The notes under the pieces: model-generated
What the model saw: only the letters and a program-made list of their open reading frames with translations
Told to the model about the DNA's origin: nothing
The model's database searches: none
Part shown: positions 43,751-53,127 of the stretch, piece by piece
Layout of the letters: every line of letters starts with the position of its first letter
Numbering within the stretch: position 1 is the first letter of the stretch
Program-made: the position numbers and the translations under genes
Source of the DNA: Ilyobacter_A sp963675185
GTDB taxonomy: Bacteria > Fusobacteriota > Fusobacteriia > Fusobacteriales > Fusobacteriaceae
Reading direction: 5' to 3'
Assembly: GCA_963675185.2 (NCBI GenBank)
Contig: CAXXOH010000002.1
Coordinates: 496,001 to 560,000, forward strand
DNA: 64,000 bases

Positions 43751-44527
43751 ATGATAAGATATTTTTTATTTTTTTTGGCGGCATTATTTTTAATAATTGG
43801 TGTATCCTACTCACAAAATGTAGAGGATATAGTGAGCAAGTCTTACAATGCTACATATTACAACGGGGATGACGGCAGGGCTACTGTGGAAATGACCATA
43901 GTTGACAAACAGGGCAGGACCAGAAAAAGAAAGCTCAACCTACTTAGACTGGACTTAGAAGAGGGCGGGCGTCAAAACTACTATGCATATTTCAAGGAAC
44001 CCGCAGATGTCAAACAGATGGTTTTTATGGTTCACAAAAAGGTAGACGGGGATGACGACAGATGGATGTACCTTCCGGCTCTAGATTTAGTTAGGAGAAT
44101 TGCCGCAAGTGACAAAAGGTCTAGTTTTGTTGGTTCTGATTTTTTATACGAAGATATCTCAGGGAGAAGCTTGGAAGAGGACAGGTTCGAACTCTTAAAT
44201 GAAACCGAATCACACTACCTTATAAAAGCTGTTCCTAAAAAAACTGAAGATTTTTCTTACTACACCATTTTAATAGACAAAAAAAATTATCTTCCATTGG
44301 TAGCTGAATACTACAACGAATCCGGGAAACCCTACAGGGTAATCAGCGCTTTAAAGGTTGAGACGTTGGGCGGTTATCCTACCATAACAGAGATGAAAGC
44401 CGAAAATTTTGAAACAAAATCCTATACCATAAACGAGTTTTCAAAGATAGAATATAATATCGGTTTAAGCGAAGATATATTTACCGAGCGTTTTTTACGT
44501 CGTCCGCCTCGCAGATGGCTGAACTAG
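43751..44527 (+). CDS. LolA-like outer-membrane lipoprotein-sorting family protein
   Basis: A 258-aa periplasmic protein with signal peptide (residues 1-21) and the fold of the LolA-like family annotated as outer membrane lipoprotein-sorting protein: RATVEMTIVDKQGRTRKRKL, YYAYFKEPADVKQMVFMVHKK, DDRWMYLPALDLVRRI, FVGSDFLYEDISGR. It is not LolA itself. Such proteins occur next to RND/MMPL exporters and a beta-barrel, as here, and are thought to carry a lipid across the periplasm. Ribosome site GGGGGG. First gene of a three-gene operon. Confidence 0.85.
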   Translation: MIRYFLFFLAALFLIIGVSYSQNVEDIVSKSYNATYYNGDDGRATVEMTIVDKQGRTRKRKLNLLRLDLEEGGRQNYYAYFKEPADVKQMVFMVHKKVDGDDDRWMYLPALDLVRRIAASDKRSSFVGSDFLYEDISGRSLEEDRFELLNETESHYLIKAVPKKTEDFSYYTILIDKKNYLPLVAEYYNESGKPYRVISALKVETLGGYPTITEMKAENFETKSYTINEFSKIEYNIGLSEDIFTERFLRRPPRRWLN

Positions 44528-44538
44528 GGGGGTGCTGT

Positions 44539-45783
44539 ATGAAAATCCGTATAGCCATTTTATTTTTGTTTTTGTACTCCTCACTCTTCACGTTTGATCT
44601 TTCTATCGTAGAAATAAACGGCTTTTTTGAGGGCGCAGGCGGTTTAAGATACCCTTCAGGCGAAGATCAGCTTATTTTAGGAGAAACTAGGGCTAGATTA
44701 AATTTGTGGTCCCCACTTGGAGATTTCAGTGAAATACAGATAAGGTATGATTTAAACGGTGATTTTGTTTCCGATGAATTAGACCCACAATTAAGAGAGC
44801 TCTACTTTACAGCCTATCCGAGCCTTGATTGGGAGATAAAAGCAGGTCGACAGATACTTACTTGGGGGACAGGGGATCTACTTTTCATAAACGACGCATT
44901 CCCAAAGGATTATGAATCTTTTTTTATAGGCAGGAACATGGAGTATATGAAACTCCCCTCCGACGCCATAAAACTGTCAGTTTTTCCCAAAAATCTCATG
45001 ATAGATCTTGTGTTAATACCGATTTTTGAGCCAAATACGTACGCCGATGGCGAGAGGCTATCTTATTTCAATCAGAGCACAGGAAAGATAACTGGAACCG
45101 GTGAATCCACTATAGATCCTGAGGAACCAGTCAGTAACTCCTCCAATACCGAGCTGGCTATAAGGCTCAGGAAAGATATCTCAGGAAACGAGTTGGCTCT
45201 ATATGCCTACAGGGGATTCTACAAATCACCAAACCTAAACGAATCCGGATCAGGGTACACTTTCTCAAGGGCCAATATATACGGCGCAAGCTGGGTGGGT
45301 AATATATTTGGCGGCATAGGAAATGCAGAGGTGGGGTATGAAGACTCTGTAGAAGACGGTAGTGGTGACAAATTCTACATACCCAACTCATTTTTAAAAT
45401 TTATGTTAGGTTACAAAAAGGAGCTTTTAAGGGAGTTGACGTTGGGTGTTCAATACTACCTAGAACAAATGCTGGATTACAACGATTACTCGGACAGCAT
45501 CCCAGAAGATTTCCAAGAGTATTCTGCCGATAAAACCAGAGGACTCTTCGCAGTTAGGCTAAGTAAATCCTTGAAAAAACAGACTGTTAAGCTCGGGATT
45601 TTTTCCTATTATTCCCCGTCAGACGAAGACGGCTTTATAAATCCTGACGTCTCCTACGATTTCAGCGACCACATAAACATCTCTTGCGGTGCAAACATGT
45701 TCTACGGTAAAAATGCCCATACATTTTTCACCCAACTAAATGAAAACTCCAATGTTTATGGAAGGATTCGCTACAGTTTCTAA
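44539..45783 (+). CDS. DUF1302-like outer-membrane beta-barrel protein
   Basis: A 414-aa exported protein, signal peptide to about residue 17. The pattern INGFFEGAGGLRYPSGEDQLILGETRARL, LDWEIKAGRQILTWGTGDLLFINDAFP (about 95-120) and repeated amphipathic strands ending YGRIRYSF fits the DUF1302/alginate-export-like barrel that accompanies RND lipid exporters. (Strings cited are successive pieces near residues 25-53 and 94-120.) Start at 44539 has AGGGGGG six bases ahead. It lies 11 bases after the LolA-like gene. Confidence 0.75.
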   Translation: MKIRIAILFLFLYSSLFTFDLSIVEINGFFEGAGGLRYPSGEDQLILGETRARLNLWSPLGDFSEIQIRYDLNGDFVSDELDPQLRELYFTAYPSLDWEIKAGRQILTWGTGDLLFINDAFPKDYESFFIGRNMEYMKLPSDAIKLSVFPKNLMIDLVLIPIFEPNTYADGERLSYFNQSTGKITGTGESTIDPEEPVSNSSNTELAIRLRKDISGNELALYAYRGFYKSPNLNESGSGYTFSRANIYGASWVGNIFGGIGNAEVGYEDSVEDGSGDKFYIPNSFLKFMLGYKKELLRELTLGVQYYLEQMLDYNDYSDSIPEDFQEYSADKTRGLFAVRLSKSLKKQTVKLGIFSYYSPSDEDGFINPDVSYDFSDHINISCGANMFYGKNAHTFFTQLNENSNVYGRIRYSF

Positions 45784-45805
45784 TTATAATTAAGAGGTGA
45801 AATAA

Positions 45806-48379
45806 ATGGAGCTAAAAAAAAGATTCATAAAACTCTCCATAAACTATCCAAAATCAATAATAAGTTTTTTTATATTGGCAACCCTTTTTTCTGCTTTTTT
45901 CATACCAAACATTTCTATCGATACCGATCCGGAAAACATGCTTAGCGAAGATAACCATGTTAGAATGTTTCACTCACAGGTAAAAGAGGAATTTTCCCTC
46001 TACGACATGCTGGTTCTGGGTATAGTTAACGAAAAAAACGAACACGGCGTGTTCAATCCAAAAACACTTTTCAACGTATTCACGCTCACCAGCAAAATAA
46101 AAAAAATAGACGGAGTCATAAAAGAGGACATAATATCACCTTCCACCCAAGACAATATAGAGCAGGCAGGGCTTGGAACTGTTAGATTTGAGTGGCTTAT
46201 GTCCAACCCTCCACAAAACCAGGAAGAAGCACTCAAAATAAGGGATAACATTATGTCTAACCCAACACTGAACGGGACAATGGTCTCGGAAGACGGGAAA
46301 GCACTAGCAATATATATCCCCTTGGAATCAAAAGACCTGAGCTATGAGATGTCTAAAAAAATAGAAGGATTTATAAGCAAGCTCGAAGGTGAAGATAGCT
46401 ACTATATAAGCGGACTCCCAGTAGCCGAAGACACTTTTGGAGTGCAGATGTTTAAACAGATGGGGGTATCGGCTCCGCTGGCTATGCTAATAATATTCAT
46501 ACTACTTAAAATATTTTTTAAAAAAACATCTCTCATTATCTCGCCAATGATAATAGCTTTGATGAGCGTAATAGTGACCATGGGACTTTTAATAGGAATG
46601 GGTTACAAGGTACACATAATGAGCTCTATGATCCCAATATTTCTAATGCCCATTGCTGTAACAGACTCAGTGCATATACTGAGTGAATTCTACGACCTTT
46701 ATCCAAAATTCAAGGATAAAAAAAACACCCTAACTCAGGTCATGACCGAGCTCTTTATACCAATGCTGTATACATCCCTAACCACATGCGCGGGATTTGC
46801 CTCGCTGGCACTAACCCCAATCCCACCAGTAAGAATATTCGGACTTTTCGTTTCTTTTGGGATAGGTTTGGCGTGGATACTTACCATAACCTTTATCCCT
46901 GCATACATAATGGTATTTGTAAATGAAAAATCTCTAGAAAATTTTGGCACCTCAGACAAAAAAGATGGTAGAGACTTTCTGGGATACCTGCTTGAAAAAA
47001 ATTCTAGGATGGTCTTAAAAAACACCGGAAAAATCTTGCTTTCTACGCTTTTGGTTGTGATAATCTCTTTTTACGGTCTGACAAAAATAGTAATAAACGA
47101 CAACCCGGTAAAGTGGTTTGAGGCTAGTCATCCTATAAGGATAGCAGACACTGTACTAAACGAACATTTTGGCGGCACCTATATGGCGTATATAGTTTTG
47201 GAAAAAAATTATACAAGAGATGACCTCACTATTTTAAATGACACGTTAAAACAGGAACTTGAAGGTTTTAGACAAAAGTTAGCAGACAACGACTACAACA
47301 GCATATCTCAAAATATAGAATCAGAGTTCATGGCTGCTGTCAAGGCGGAAGACTACTCCACTTACAAGTTTATTTCCTCAATAAAATCCTATGTTTCACT
47401 GCTTTTGGACTCCAACTACTACCTCGAACTAGAGGACTTTTACTACATGCTAGGCGATATGGAGAGTTCCCAGCATACATTTAAAAAACCAGTTGTTCTA
47501 CGCTACATGGACAGCCTGAAGGAAGCCGCAACAAAACATCCTAGCGTAGGGAAAGTAAATTCAATAAGCGACATAGTTAAAAAAATATATATGGAGCTCC
47601 TAGAAGGAAAACAGGAATTTTATAGGATACCAGACACCAGTCCTGCTGTGGCGCAGTCTTTGATATCTCTTCAAAACAGCCATAACCCTAACCTTATCTG
47701 GCACTTTGTCAACCCTAGCTACCAAAAGTCAAACATGTGGGTGCAACTAAAAAATGGGGACAACCAAAGCATGCAGGAGGTCAAGAGGTATGTAGAAGAG
47801 TGGGTGGCTAAGAATCCGACTCCTGAAAATATAAAGCTTGATTGGGCTGGTCTTACTTATGTAAACGTTGTTTGGCAGGATGAAATGGTAAACGGGATGC
47901 TAAAATCTCTTTTGGGATCCTTTGTAATAGTATTTTTAATGATGTGTGTGCTGTTCAAGTCGCCTATATGGGGAGTTTTAAGCATGATTCCCTTAAGCGT
48001 AACCGTGCTCTTTTCCTACGGGATGATAGGTATTGCAGGCAAAAGCTATGACATGCCAGTAGCTGTGCTTTCCTCCCTGACTTTAGGACTTTCTATTGAT
48101 TTTGCGATACATTTTATCCAAAGGCTTAAAGAAATCTATGCTGAGGATCCAGATTTGGAATCAGCCATAAAAAAAATGTTCACGGAACCTGCCAGGGCAA
48201 TAAGTAGGAATGCTCTTATAATTTCAATAGCTTTTCTTCCCCTGGTGGTGGCGCCTCTGGTTCCATACAAGACCGTAGGAATACTCATTTCAAGTATCCT
48301 CATAATATCATCCATGGCTACACTTATAATACTTCCAGCATCTATATGGCTATTAAAAAAATATCTTTTTAGAAAATAG
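45806..48379 (+). CDS. RND/MMPL-family exporter
   Basis: An 857-aa inner-membrane transporter with two repeats, each one helix, a large periplasmic loop and five helices. TM1 is at about 15-33 and the clusters at about 222-375 and 705-850. Family motifs: TDSVHILSEFYDL in the first sterol-sensing-like cluster and GLSIDFAIHFIQRLKE in the second. Hydrophobic substrates (lipids, hopanoids, sterols) are typical of this branch. With the preceding LolA-like and barrel genes it forms a plausible trans-envelope lipid route. Confidence 0.9.
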   Translation: MELKKRFIKLSINYPKSIISFFILATLFSAFFIPNISIDTDPENMLSEDNHVRMFHSQVKEEFSLYDMLVLGIVNEKNEHGVFNPKTLFNVFTLTSKIKKIDGVIKEDIISPSTQDNIEQAGLGTVRFEWLMSNPPQNQEEALKIRDNIMSNPTLNGTMVSEDGKALAIYIPLESKDLSYEMSKKIEGFISKLEGEDSYYISGLPVAEDTFGVQMFKQMGVSAPLAMLIIFILLKIFFKKTSLIISPMIIALMSVIVTMGLLIGMGYKVHIMSSMIPIFLMPIAVTDSVHILSEFYDLYPKFKDKKNTLTQVMTELFIPMLYTSLTTCAGFASLALTPIPPVRIFGLFVSFGIGLAWILTITFIPAYIMVFVNEKSLENFGTSDKKDGRDFLGYLLEKNSRMVLKNTGKILLSTLLVVIISFYGLTKIVINDNPVKWFEASHPIRIADTVLNEHFGGTYMAYIVLEKNYTRDDLTILNDTLKQELEGFRQKLADNDYNSISQNIESEFMAAVKAEDYSTYKFISSIKSYVSLLLDSNYYLELEDFYYMLGDMESSQHTFKKPVVLRYMDSLKEAATKHPSVGKVNSISDIVKKIYMELLEGKQEFYRIPDTSPAVAQSLISLQNSHNPNLIWHFVNPSYQKSNMWVQLKNGDNQSMQEVKRYVEEWVAKNPTPENIKLDWAGLTYVNVVWQDEMVNGMLKSLLGSFVIVFLMMCVLFKSPIWGVLSMIPLSVTVLFSYGMIGIAGKSYDMPVAVLSSLTLGLSIDFAIHFIQRLKEIYAEDPDLESAIKKMFTEPARAISRNALIISIAFLPLVVAPLVPYKTVGILISSILIISSMATLIILPASIWLLKKYLFRK

Positions 48380-48408
48380 AGCTAGTTTAAACTAGCTCTA
48401 TTTTTTTA
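48379..48408 (+). terminator. Terminator of the RND operon
   Basis: Stem AGAGCTAGTTT/AAACTAGCTCT with almost no loop and a TTTTTTTA tail. Confidence 0.9.
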
Positions 48409-48527
48409 TCAAACACTCAGTATAGTACTTTTGAAAAGTGTATTAATTTTAATTTTTACCACAGATGCACTTAAAACATTAGCTCAAAGCATATATTTAT
48501 ACCCGAAAAAAAAACAAAAGTTTTTTC

Positions 48528-48554
48528 TTGACAAAAACTCTCAGAAATGATAAT
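48528..48554 (+). promoter_or_regulatory. Promoter of the sulfate assimilation operon
   Basis: -35 TTGACA (48528-48533) and -10 GATAAT (48549-48554) with a short 15-base spacer. It lies about 27 bases before the riboswitch aptamer. Confidence 0.6.
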
Positions 48555-48580
48555 CTTTAGTAAGTTAGTCAGAAACAGTT

Positions 48581-48679
48581 TCTTATCAAGAGAAGTGGAG
48601 GGACTGGCCCTTTGAAGCTTCAGCAACCTGCCCATGAGGGTGTTGGTGCTAAATCCTACGTTTAGCGTGAGATAAGAGA
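48581..48679 (+). promoter_or_regulatory. SAM-I (S-box) riboswitch aptamer
   Basis: Classic S-box sequence: TTATCAAGAG at the P1/P2 junction, GTGGAGGGACTGGCCC, the conserved GAAGCTTCAGCAACC, the GGTGTTGGTGCTAA and ATCCT segments, and closing GATAAGAGA that pairs with TCTTATC (P1). SAM binding is expected to stabilise P1, free the downstream terminator and switch the operon off. It controls a sulfate assimilation operon, a known S-box target in Firmicutes. Confidence 0.95.
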
Positions 48680-48692
48680 AAGAGCAAACAGC

Positions 48693-48727
48693 AGCTTTTT
48701 CTCTACAAAAGAGAAAGAGCTTTTTTT
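48693..48727 (+). terminator. Riboswitch expression-platform terminator
   Basis: Stem GCTTTTTCTCT/AGAGAAAGAGC with loop ACAAA and T7. Its left arm can instead pair with AGAGAAAGAGC at 48674-48684, which overlaps the 3' strand of P1, giving the expected antiterminator. Confidence 0.9.
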
Positions 48728-48763
48728 ATAAATTTAGTTTTGGGTGACTATTAATAAGGACGG

Positions 48764-49396
48764 GTGGTTACATTGAATATTAGATTTTACACTAGCGAGA
48801 TAGACTCTATGGAACTCTTCCTCGACTCTATAGAGGCGAATATTATAAAATCCGGATTTTCCTTCATGCTGATCATAGACGATGCGAAAAACTATGATTT
48901 GAAGAAACTCGTTTATGACATAAAAAATCATTTCGACATATTTATCTTGTTGGAAACTGATATTCCAGAAGAACTTTCATCAGTTGATAAATATTTTTTT
49001 CAAGGTTTCCATGGCATTTACTACAACGAAAAAAATAGCCTTTCGGGTGACGAGATAAAAATCTTAAAACACAGCACCGAACTTTTCCCAAAAGGAAGCC
49101 TGTTTTTAGAATATTCTGGAAATGACCTCAATGAGGTGGATAAAATTTTAGAATTGAATTTCATACCTGTTCTAAAATCATGTGATATTAATTTGCTAGA
49201 ACACACAAAGGGCAGGATTGAAAAATCTAAAAAACTATCACGTTACTTAAAATACGTTCCACTCTTAGAGCAGGTGAAATGCGATTATAATCTTGGGCAC
49301 AAGCTAAAAATAAAGATGATGCTAGAAACCGATAACTTAAGACAGAAACTAATGATTAAAAACGTAGAAGAATCATTTAATTCCAGTGGACTGTAG
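48764..49396 (+). CDS. Unrecognised protein heading the sulfate operon
   Basis: A 207- to 210-aa protein (GTG at 48764, or TTG at 48773 with GGTGG five bases upstream). I recognise no family. It alternates short hydrophobic strands (SFMLIIDD, FDIFILLETDI, FHGIYYNE, GSLFLEYSG, FIPVLKSCD) with charged helices, like part of an alpha/beta barrel, then a basic helical tail. There is no CxxxCxxC motif, P-loop, signal peptide or membrane helix; two cysteines only. It is eight bases before the permease gene, so it is surely part of the operon and under SAM control. A role in sulfate uptake or APS reduction is inference from position. Confidence 0.75.
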   Translation: MVTLNIRFYTSEIDSMELFLDSIEANIIKSGFSFMLIIDDAKNYDLKKLVYDIKNHFDIFILLETDIPEELSSVDKYFFQGFHGIYYNEKNSLSGDEIKILKHSTELFPKGSLFLEYSGNDLNEVDKILELNFIPVLKSCDINLLEHTKGRIEKSKKLSRYLKYVPLLEQVKCDYNLGHKLKIKMMLETDNLRQKLMIKNVEESFNSSGL

Positions 49397-49404
49397 GTGG
49401 TAGT

Positions 49405-50826
49405 ATGAAGCATAGATTCTCAATAGACAGAAGACCTATACCGATACTATTTCTAATAGAGTACAGAAATGCTATCTTGCTTTTTTCCATATTAATAAGC
49501 TTTTTTTATTTTATAAACCAGGACCTACATTTGCAGGATTTGTCTACAAGCGGATACAAGGCTCTTATAATTTTCTTCTTGGCAGTCATTTTGTGGACGC
49601 TAAACATCATTCCTGTAGTTATAACGTCTCTCCTAATAATGGGGCTTTTGGCAGTATACAACGTTTTAGACAGCAAAACTATATATTCTTTTTTCGGAAA
49701 CAGCTCGGTATTTTTCATATTAGGATCATTTATAATTTCAGCAGGGGTTAAGGTGTCAGGGCTCAGTAAAAGAATTGCATTTATGGTGCTTTCAAAACAC
49801 GGCAATACTCCCACGCAACTGGTAAGCTCTATCTTTCTCCTCTCGGCCTTTATGTCACACATAATGCCGGAACATGCAGTTGCAGCCCTCATGCTTCCTA
49901 TAGTGGAAGATATAAACAAGGCTATAAAAAAGAAATCTTCATTCAACCAGTACCTGTTTCTATCCATATTCTGGGGATGCGTACTCGGCGGAGTGGTAAC
50001 CTATCTTGGCGGCGCAAGAAACCCGTTGGCTGTAGGTATATTAACCGAGATGACAGGACTTAATATAAGTTTCACAAAATGGTGGTTGGGAGCATCCCTA
50101 CCGGTGTATATACTCATGGGTATAATCCTAGTTTATCTCAGAAAAAAAATAAGTTCCGAGATACATCTTGGAAAGATACCCGCATCCTTTGAAGACAAGG
50201 GCCTTTACAGGTTAAAAAAATTAAGCTTCAACGAGATAAAAGCTGGCTTCATACTGGTGCTCACCATAACACTTTGGATATTCTACAACGAGAGGTTCGG
50301 AATATCAAATATAGCTCTCCTAAGCGCCTCACTTTACTTTGTACTAAACGTGGCTAAATGGGAGGAGATAAACAGAGAGATAAATTGGGGCGTACTTTTC
50401 ATGTACGGTGGGGCAATCGCCATAGGATCAGCACTCAACAGGGTCGGAGTTTTGGAATGGTTCGTCAAGAACTACCTTTTAAACCTAAACCTAAACCAAA
50501 ACAGCCTGCTGATACTACTCATAGTGAGCAGCATCTTCCTGACAGAGCTAGTATCGAACAGTGCAGTTATAGTTATACTACTCCCGGTTGCGATAAACGT
50601 AGCTGCCAGCTTTAACTTAAGCCCAGCAACTATCACAATGGCCACAGCCATCCCTTCCGGGCTTTCGTATATATTCCCCATAAGCAGCCCAGTTGTTGCA
50701 ATGGTCTACTCAACGAAACACGTAGCTTTAAAAACACTTATGAAAAGTGGTTTCATACTGAAGCTCATCTCGGTGTTTTTACTATATATTTTTATAAAAT
50801 TTTATTTTCCCATCATCGGGATATAA
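49405..50826 (+). CDS. DASS/SLC13-family anion permease, probable sulfate transporter
   Basis: A 473-aa inner-membrane protein with about 11-12 hydrophobic segments. DASS features: IIFFLAVILWTLNIIPVVIT near the start, GGARNPLAVGIL (about 200-211), and the second anion-site motif as ELVSNSAVIVILLPVA (about 376-391). The first motif, normally SNT-containing, reads SHIMPEHAVAALMLP (about 150-164) and so lacks the Ser-Asn-Thr. Family members carry sulfate or dicarboxylates with sodium; the operon argues for sulfate. No CysTWA-type ABC importer is in the window. Confidence 0.85.
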   Translation: MKHRFSIDRRPIPILFLIEYRNAILLFSILISFFYFINQDLHLQDLSTSGYKALIIFFLAVILWTLNIIPVVITSLLIMGLLAVYNVLDSKTIYSFFGNSSVFFILGSFIISAGVKVSGLSKRIAFMVLSKHGNTPTQLVSSIFLLSAFMSHIMPEHAVAALMLPIVEDINKAIKKKSSFNQYLFLSIFWGCVLGGVVTYLGGARNPLAVGILTEMTGLNISFTKWWLGASLPVYILMGIILVYLRKKISSEIHLGKIPASFEDKGLYRLKKLSFNEIKAGFILVLTITLWIFYNERFGISNIALLSASLYFVLNVAKWEEINREINWGVLFMYGGAIAIGSALNRVGVLEWFVKNYLLNLNLNQNSLLILLIVSSIFLTELVSNSAVIVILLPVAINVAASFNLSPATITMATAIPSGLSYIFPISSPVVAMVYSTKHVALKTLMKSGFILKLISVFLLYIFIKFYFPIIGI

Positions 50827-50843
50827 ACGAAGGGGGTTACTAG

Positions 50844-51440
50844 ATGTCGAAAAACATTGTCTGGAGTGAAAACTTCGTAAAAAAAATCGACAGAGAAAGT
50901 TTGCTTAATCAAAAAGGGGTCACCATATGGATGACAGGCCTGTCGGGTGCCGGCAAATCTACAATAGCAAAATGTGTGGAGAAAAAACTTCACGATAGAA
51001 AAAACCTGGCATACATCTTAGACGGAGACAACATAAGGCACGGTCTTAATATAGACCTTGGCTTCTCAAAAGATGACAGGGTGGAAAACCTAAGGAGGAT
51101 AACAGAGGTATCAAAACTTTTCACAGACTTAGGTACAATCACAATAGTATCCTTTATTTCACCATACAGAGACGACAGGGAAAAAATAAGAAAGGCTTTT
51201 AAAGACGGGGAATTTGTAGAAGTCTATATAAAGTGTTCCCTAGAAGAGTGCGAAACCAGAGACGTTAAAGGGCTCTACAAAAAAGCCAGAAACGGGGAGA
51301 TAAAAAATTTCACAGGTATAGACTCCGAATACCAGGCTCCTTTAAACCCGGAAATCATCTTAGACACCGAGATATATGAAGTGGAAGAACTTGCAGATAA
51401 ACTTATAAAGTATTTAGAAGATAACAAGATAATAATTTAG
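50844..51440 (+). CDS. cysC: Adenylylsulfate (APS) kinase
   Basis: A 198-aa kinase converting APS to PAPS. All key motifs are intact: P-loop GLSGAGKST (32-40), LDGDNIRHGL (59-68), LGFSKDDRVENLRR (72-85), SFISPYRDDR (103-112) and KGLYKKARNGEIKNFTGI. It sits between permease and AprA-like genes. PAPS is not needed if the AprAB-like pair reduces APS, so its presence suggests either a separate PAPS use or a PAPS reductase elsewhere. Confidence 0.96.
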   Translation: MSKNIVWSENFVKKIDRESLLNQKGVTIWMTGLSGAGKSTIAKCVEKKLHDRKNLAYILDGDNIRHGLNIDLGFSKDDRVENLRRITEVSKLFTDLGTITIVSFISPYRDDREKIRKAFKDGEFVEVYIKCSLEECETRDVKGLYKKARNGEIKNFTGIDSEYQAPLNPEIILDTEIYEVEELADKLIKYLEDNKIII

Positions 51441-51456
51441 ACGGCAGGTGATCGAT

Positions 51457-53127
51457 TTGGAAATAATTAAACTGTCAACAGACATATTGATAATAGGTGG
51501 AGGAACGGCAGGTTGTCAGGCCGCCATACACGCAAAAGAACTAAATCCTGATTTAGACGTAACCGTCCTAGAAAAGGCAGGTATTAATAGGAGTGGATGC
51601 TTAGCTGCAGGTGTAAACGCAATAAATGCATACCTCACCGAAGGAGAAACCCCAGAATCTTATGTGGATTTTGTAAAAAAAGAATCCCACGGGCTTATAA
51701 GGGAGGACTTAACTCTTTCCATCGGGAAGAGGCTGAACCTCATGAGTGAAAAGCTGGAATCCTATGGGCTGGTCTTCCTAAAAGATGAAACCGGCAACTA
51801 TGTTGCACGTGGAAAAAGAAGCGTTAAGATAAACGGCGAAAATATAAAACCCGTAATGGCAAAAAAAACCCAAGATAGCGGGGCAAGAATACTAAACAAG
51901 GTCATCGCCACAAATTATATAGTAGAAGACGGCAAGGTATCCGGGGCGTATGCCATATCACTAAATTTAGAAAAGTTTTATGTTATAGAGGCAAAAGCTG
52001 TTATCTGCACCACCGGCGGAGCTGCCGGGATATACAAACCAAATAATCCGGTCGAAGCCAGACACAAAATGTGGTATTCTCCTTTCAATACAGGTGACGG
52101 GCTTGCAATGGGTATAAGGGCCGGGGCAGAAATGACAAGCTTCGAAATGAGGTTTATCGCCTTGAGGACTAAGGACACCATCTCTCCAACCGGCACAATA
52201 GCACAAGGGCTAAAAGTTGGTCAAATAAATGCAAAAAATGAAAAATATATGGTGAATTACGAAAATAAATCAACACCGATGAGACTTTACGCAACTATAG
52301 TGGAAAATCTGGAAGGTAGGGGTCCTTGCTACCTTGACACCAGAGGTGCTACAGAGGACCAGGTAGAAGAGCTCAAAAAAGCCTACCTAAACATGTCCCC
52401 TTCAATAATCTTAAAGTGGAACGATGAAAAAATAGATATATCAAAAGAACCTGTAGAAATATGTGGGTCAGAGCCTTATATAGTTGGCGGACACGGACAG
52501 GCAGGGTACTGGATAGACAACTCTAGAAAAACAACAGTGGACGGTTTGTATGCAGCAGGGGATGTCTGCGGAGGTTCTCCCAAGAAGTATGTGACAGGGT
52601 GCATGGCCGAAGCTGAGATAGCTGTCGAAGCCGCTCTTGAGTATATAAAATCTAGAGAAAACCATAAATCTGTAGACGAGAAAGCAGCGGCAGAAGAAAT
52701 AGACAGGATAATTGCCCCACTTCAAAACAGAAACACATTATTTTCACCGCAAGAAATAGAAGAAAAACTCCAAAAAATAATGGATGAATATGCCGGGGGA
52801 ATTTCCCAAGCTTACAGGGTAAACGAAGAAAAACTTTTAAAAGCAAAAAGGCTCTTAGCTCATCTAGACAAAGATCTGAGTAAAGTAGGAGCTTCAACCC
52901 CACTTGAAATACTTAAATATAACGAAGTAATAAACAGAATTTTGATAGCCAAGGCGCTCATAGAACATCTACTTTACAGAAAAGAAACAAGGTGGAAATG
53001 TTACCAGGAAAGAGTAGACTACCCTTTCCTAGACAACGAAAATTGGTTTAAATTCGTGAATTCAGTTTATGAAAAAGACAGTAACAGCATCGAGATCATC
53101 GAACGTGAAGTTAAGAAGGTGATATAA
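51457..53127 (+). CDS. AprA-like APS reductase flavoprotein subunit
   Basis: A 556-aa FAD protein of the fumarate reductase/AprA superfamily. The N-terminal LIIGGGTAGCQAAI Rossmann motif is followed by GINRSGCLAAGVNAINAYL, close to the AprA pattern RSGAVAxGLxAINxY, and GHGQAGYWID and GLYAAGDVCGGSPKKY near the C-terminal FAD site. It is shorter than dissimilatory AprA (over 600 aa). The adjacent ferredoxin has AprB-like features, so the pair likely reduces APS to sulfite and AMP. TTG at 51457 is preferred as start (AGGTG six bases before) over GTG at 51448. Alternative: another flavin dehydrogenase. Confidence 0.82.
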   Translation: MEIIKLSTDILIIGGGTAGCQAAIHAKELNPDLDVTVLEKAGINRSGCLAAGVNAINAYLTEGETPESYVDFVKKESHGLIREDLTLSIGKRLNLMSEKLESYGLVFLKDETGNYVARGKRSVKINGENIKPVMAKKTQDSGARILNKVIATNYIVEDGKVSGAYAISLNLEKFYVIEAKAVICTTGGAAGIYKPNNPVEARHKMWYSPFNTGDGLAMGIRAGAEMTSFEMRFIALRTKDTISPTGTIAQGLKVGQINAKNEKYMVNYENKSTPMRLYATIVENLEGRGPCYLDTRGATEDQVEELKKAYLNMSPSIILKWNDEKIDISKEPVEICGSEPYIVGGHGQAGYWIDNSRKTTVDGLYAAGDVCGGSPKKYVTGCMAEAEIAVEAALEYIKSRENHKSVDEKAAAEEIDRIIAPLQNRNTLFSPQEIEEKLQKIMDEYAGGISQAYRVNEEKLLKAKRLLAHLDKDLSKVGASTPLEILKYNEVINRILIAKALIEHLLYRKETRWKCYQERVDYPFLDNENWFKFVNSVYEKDSNSIEIIEREVKKVI

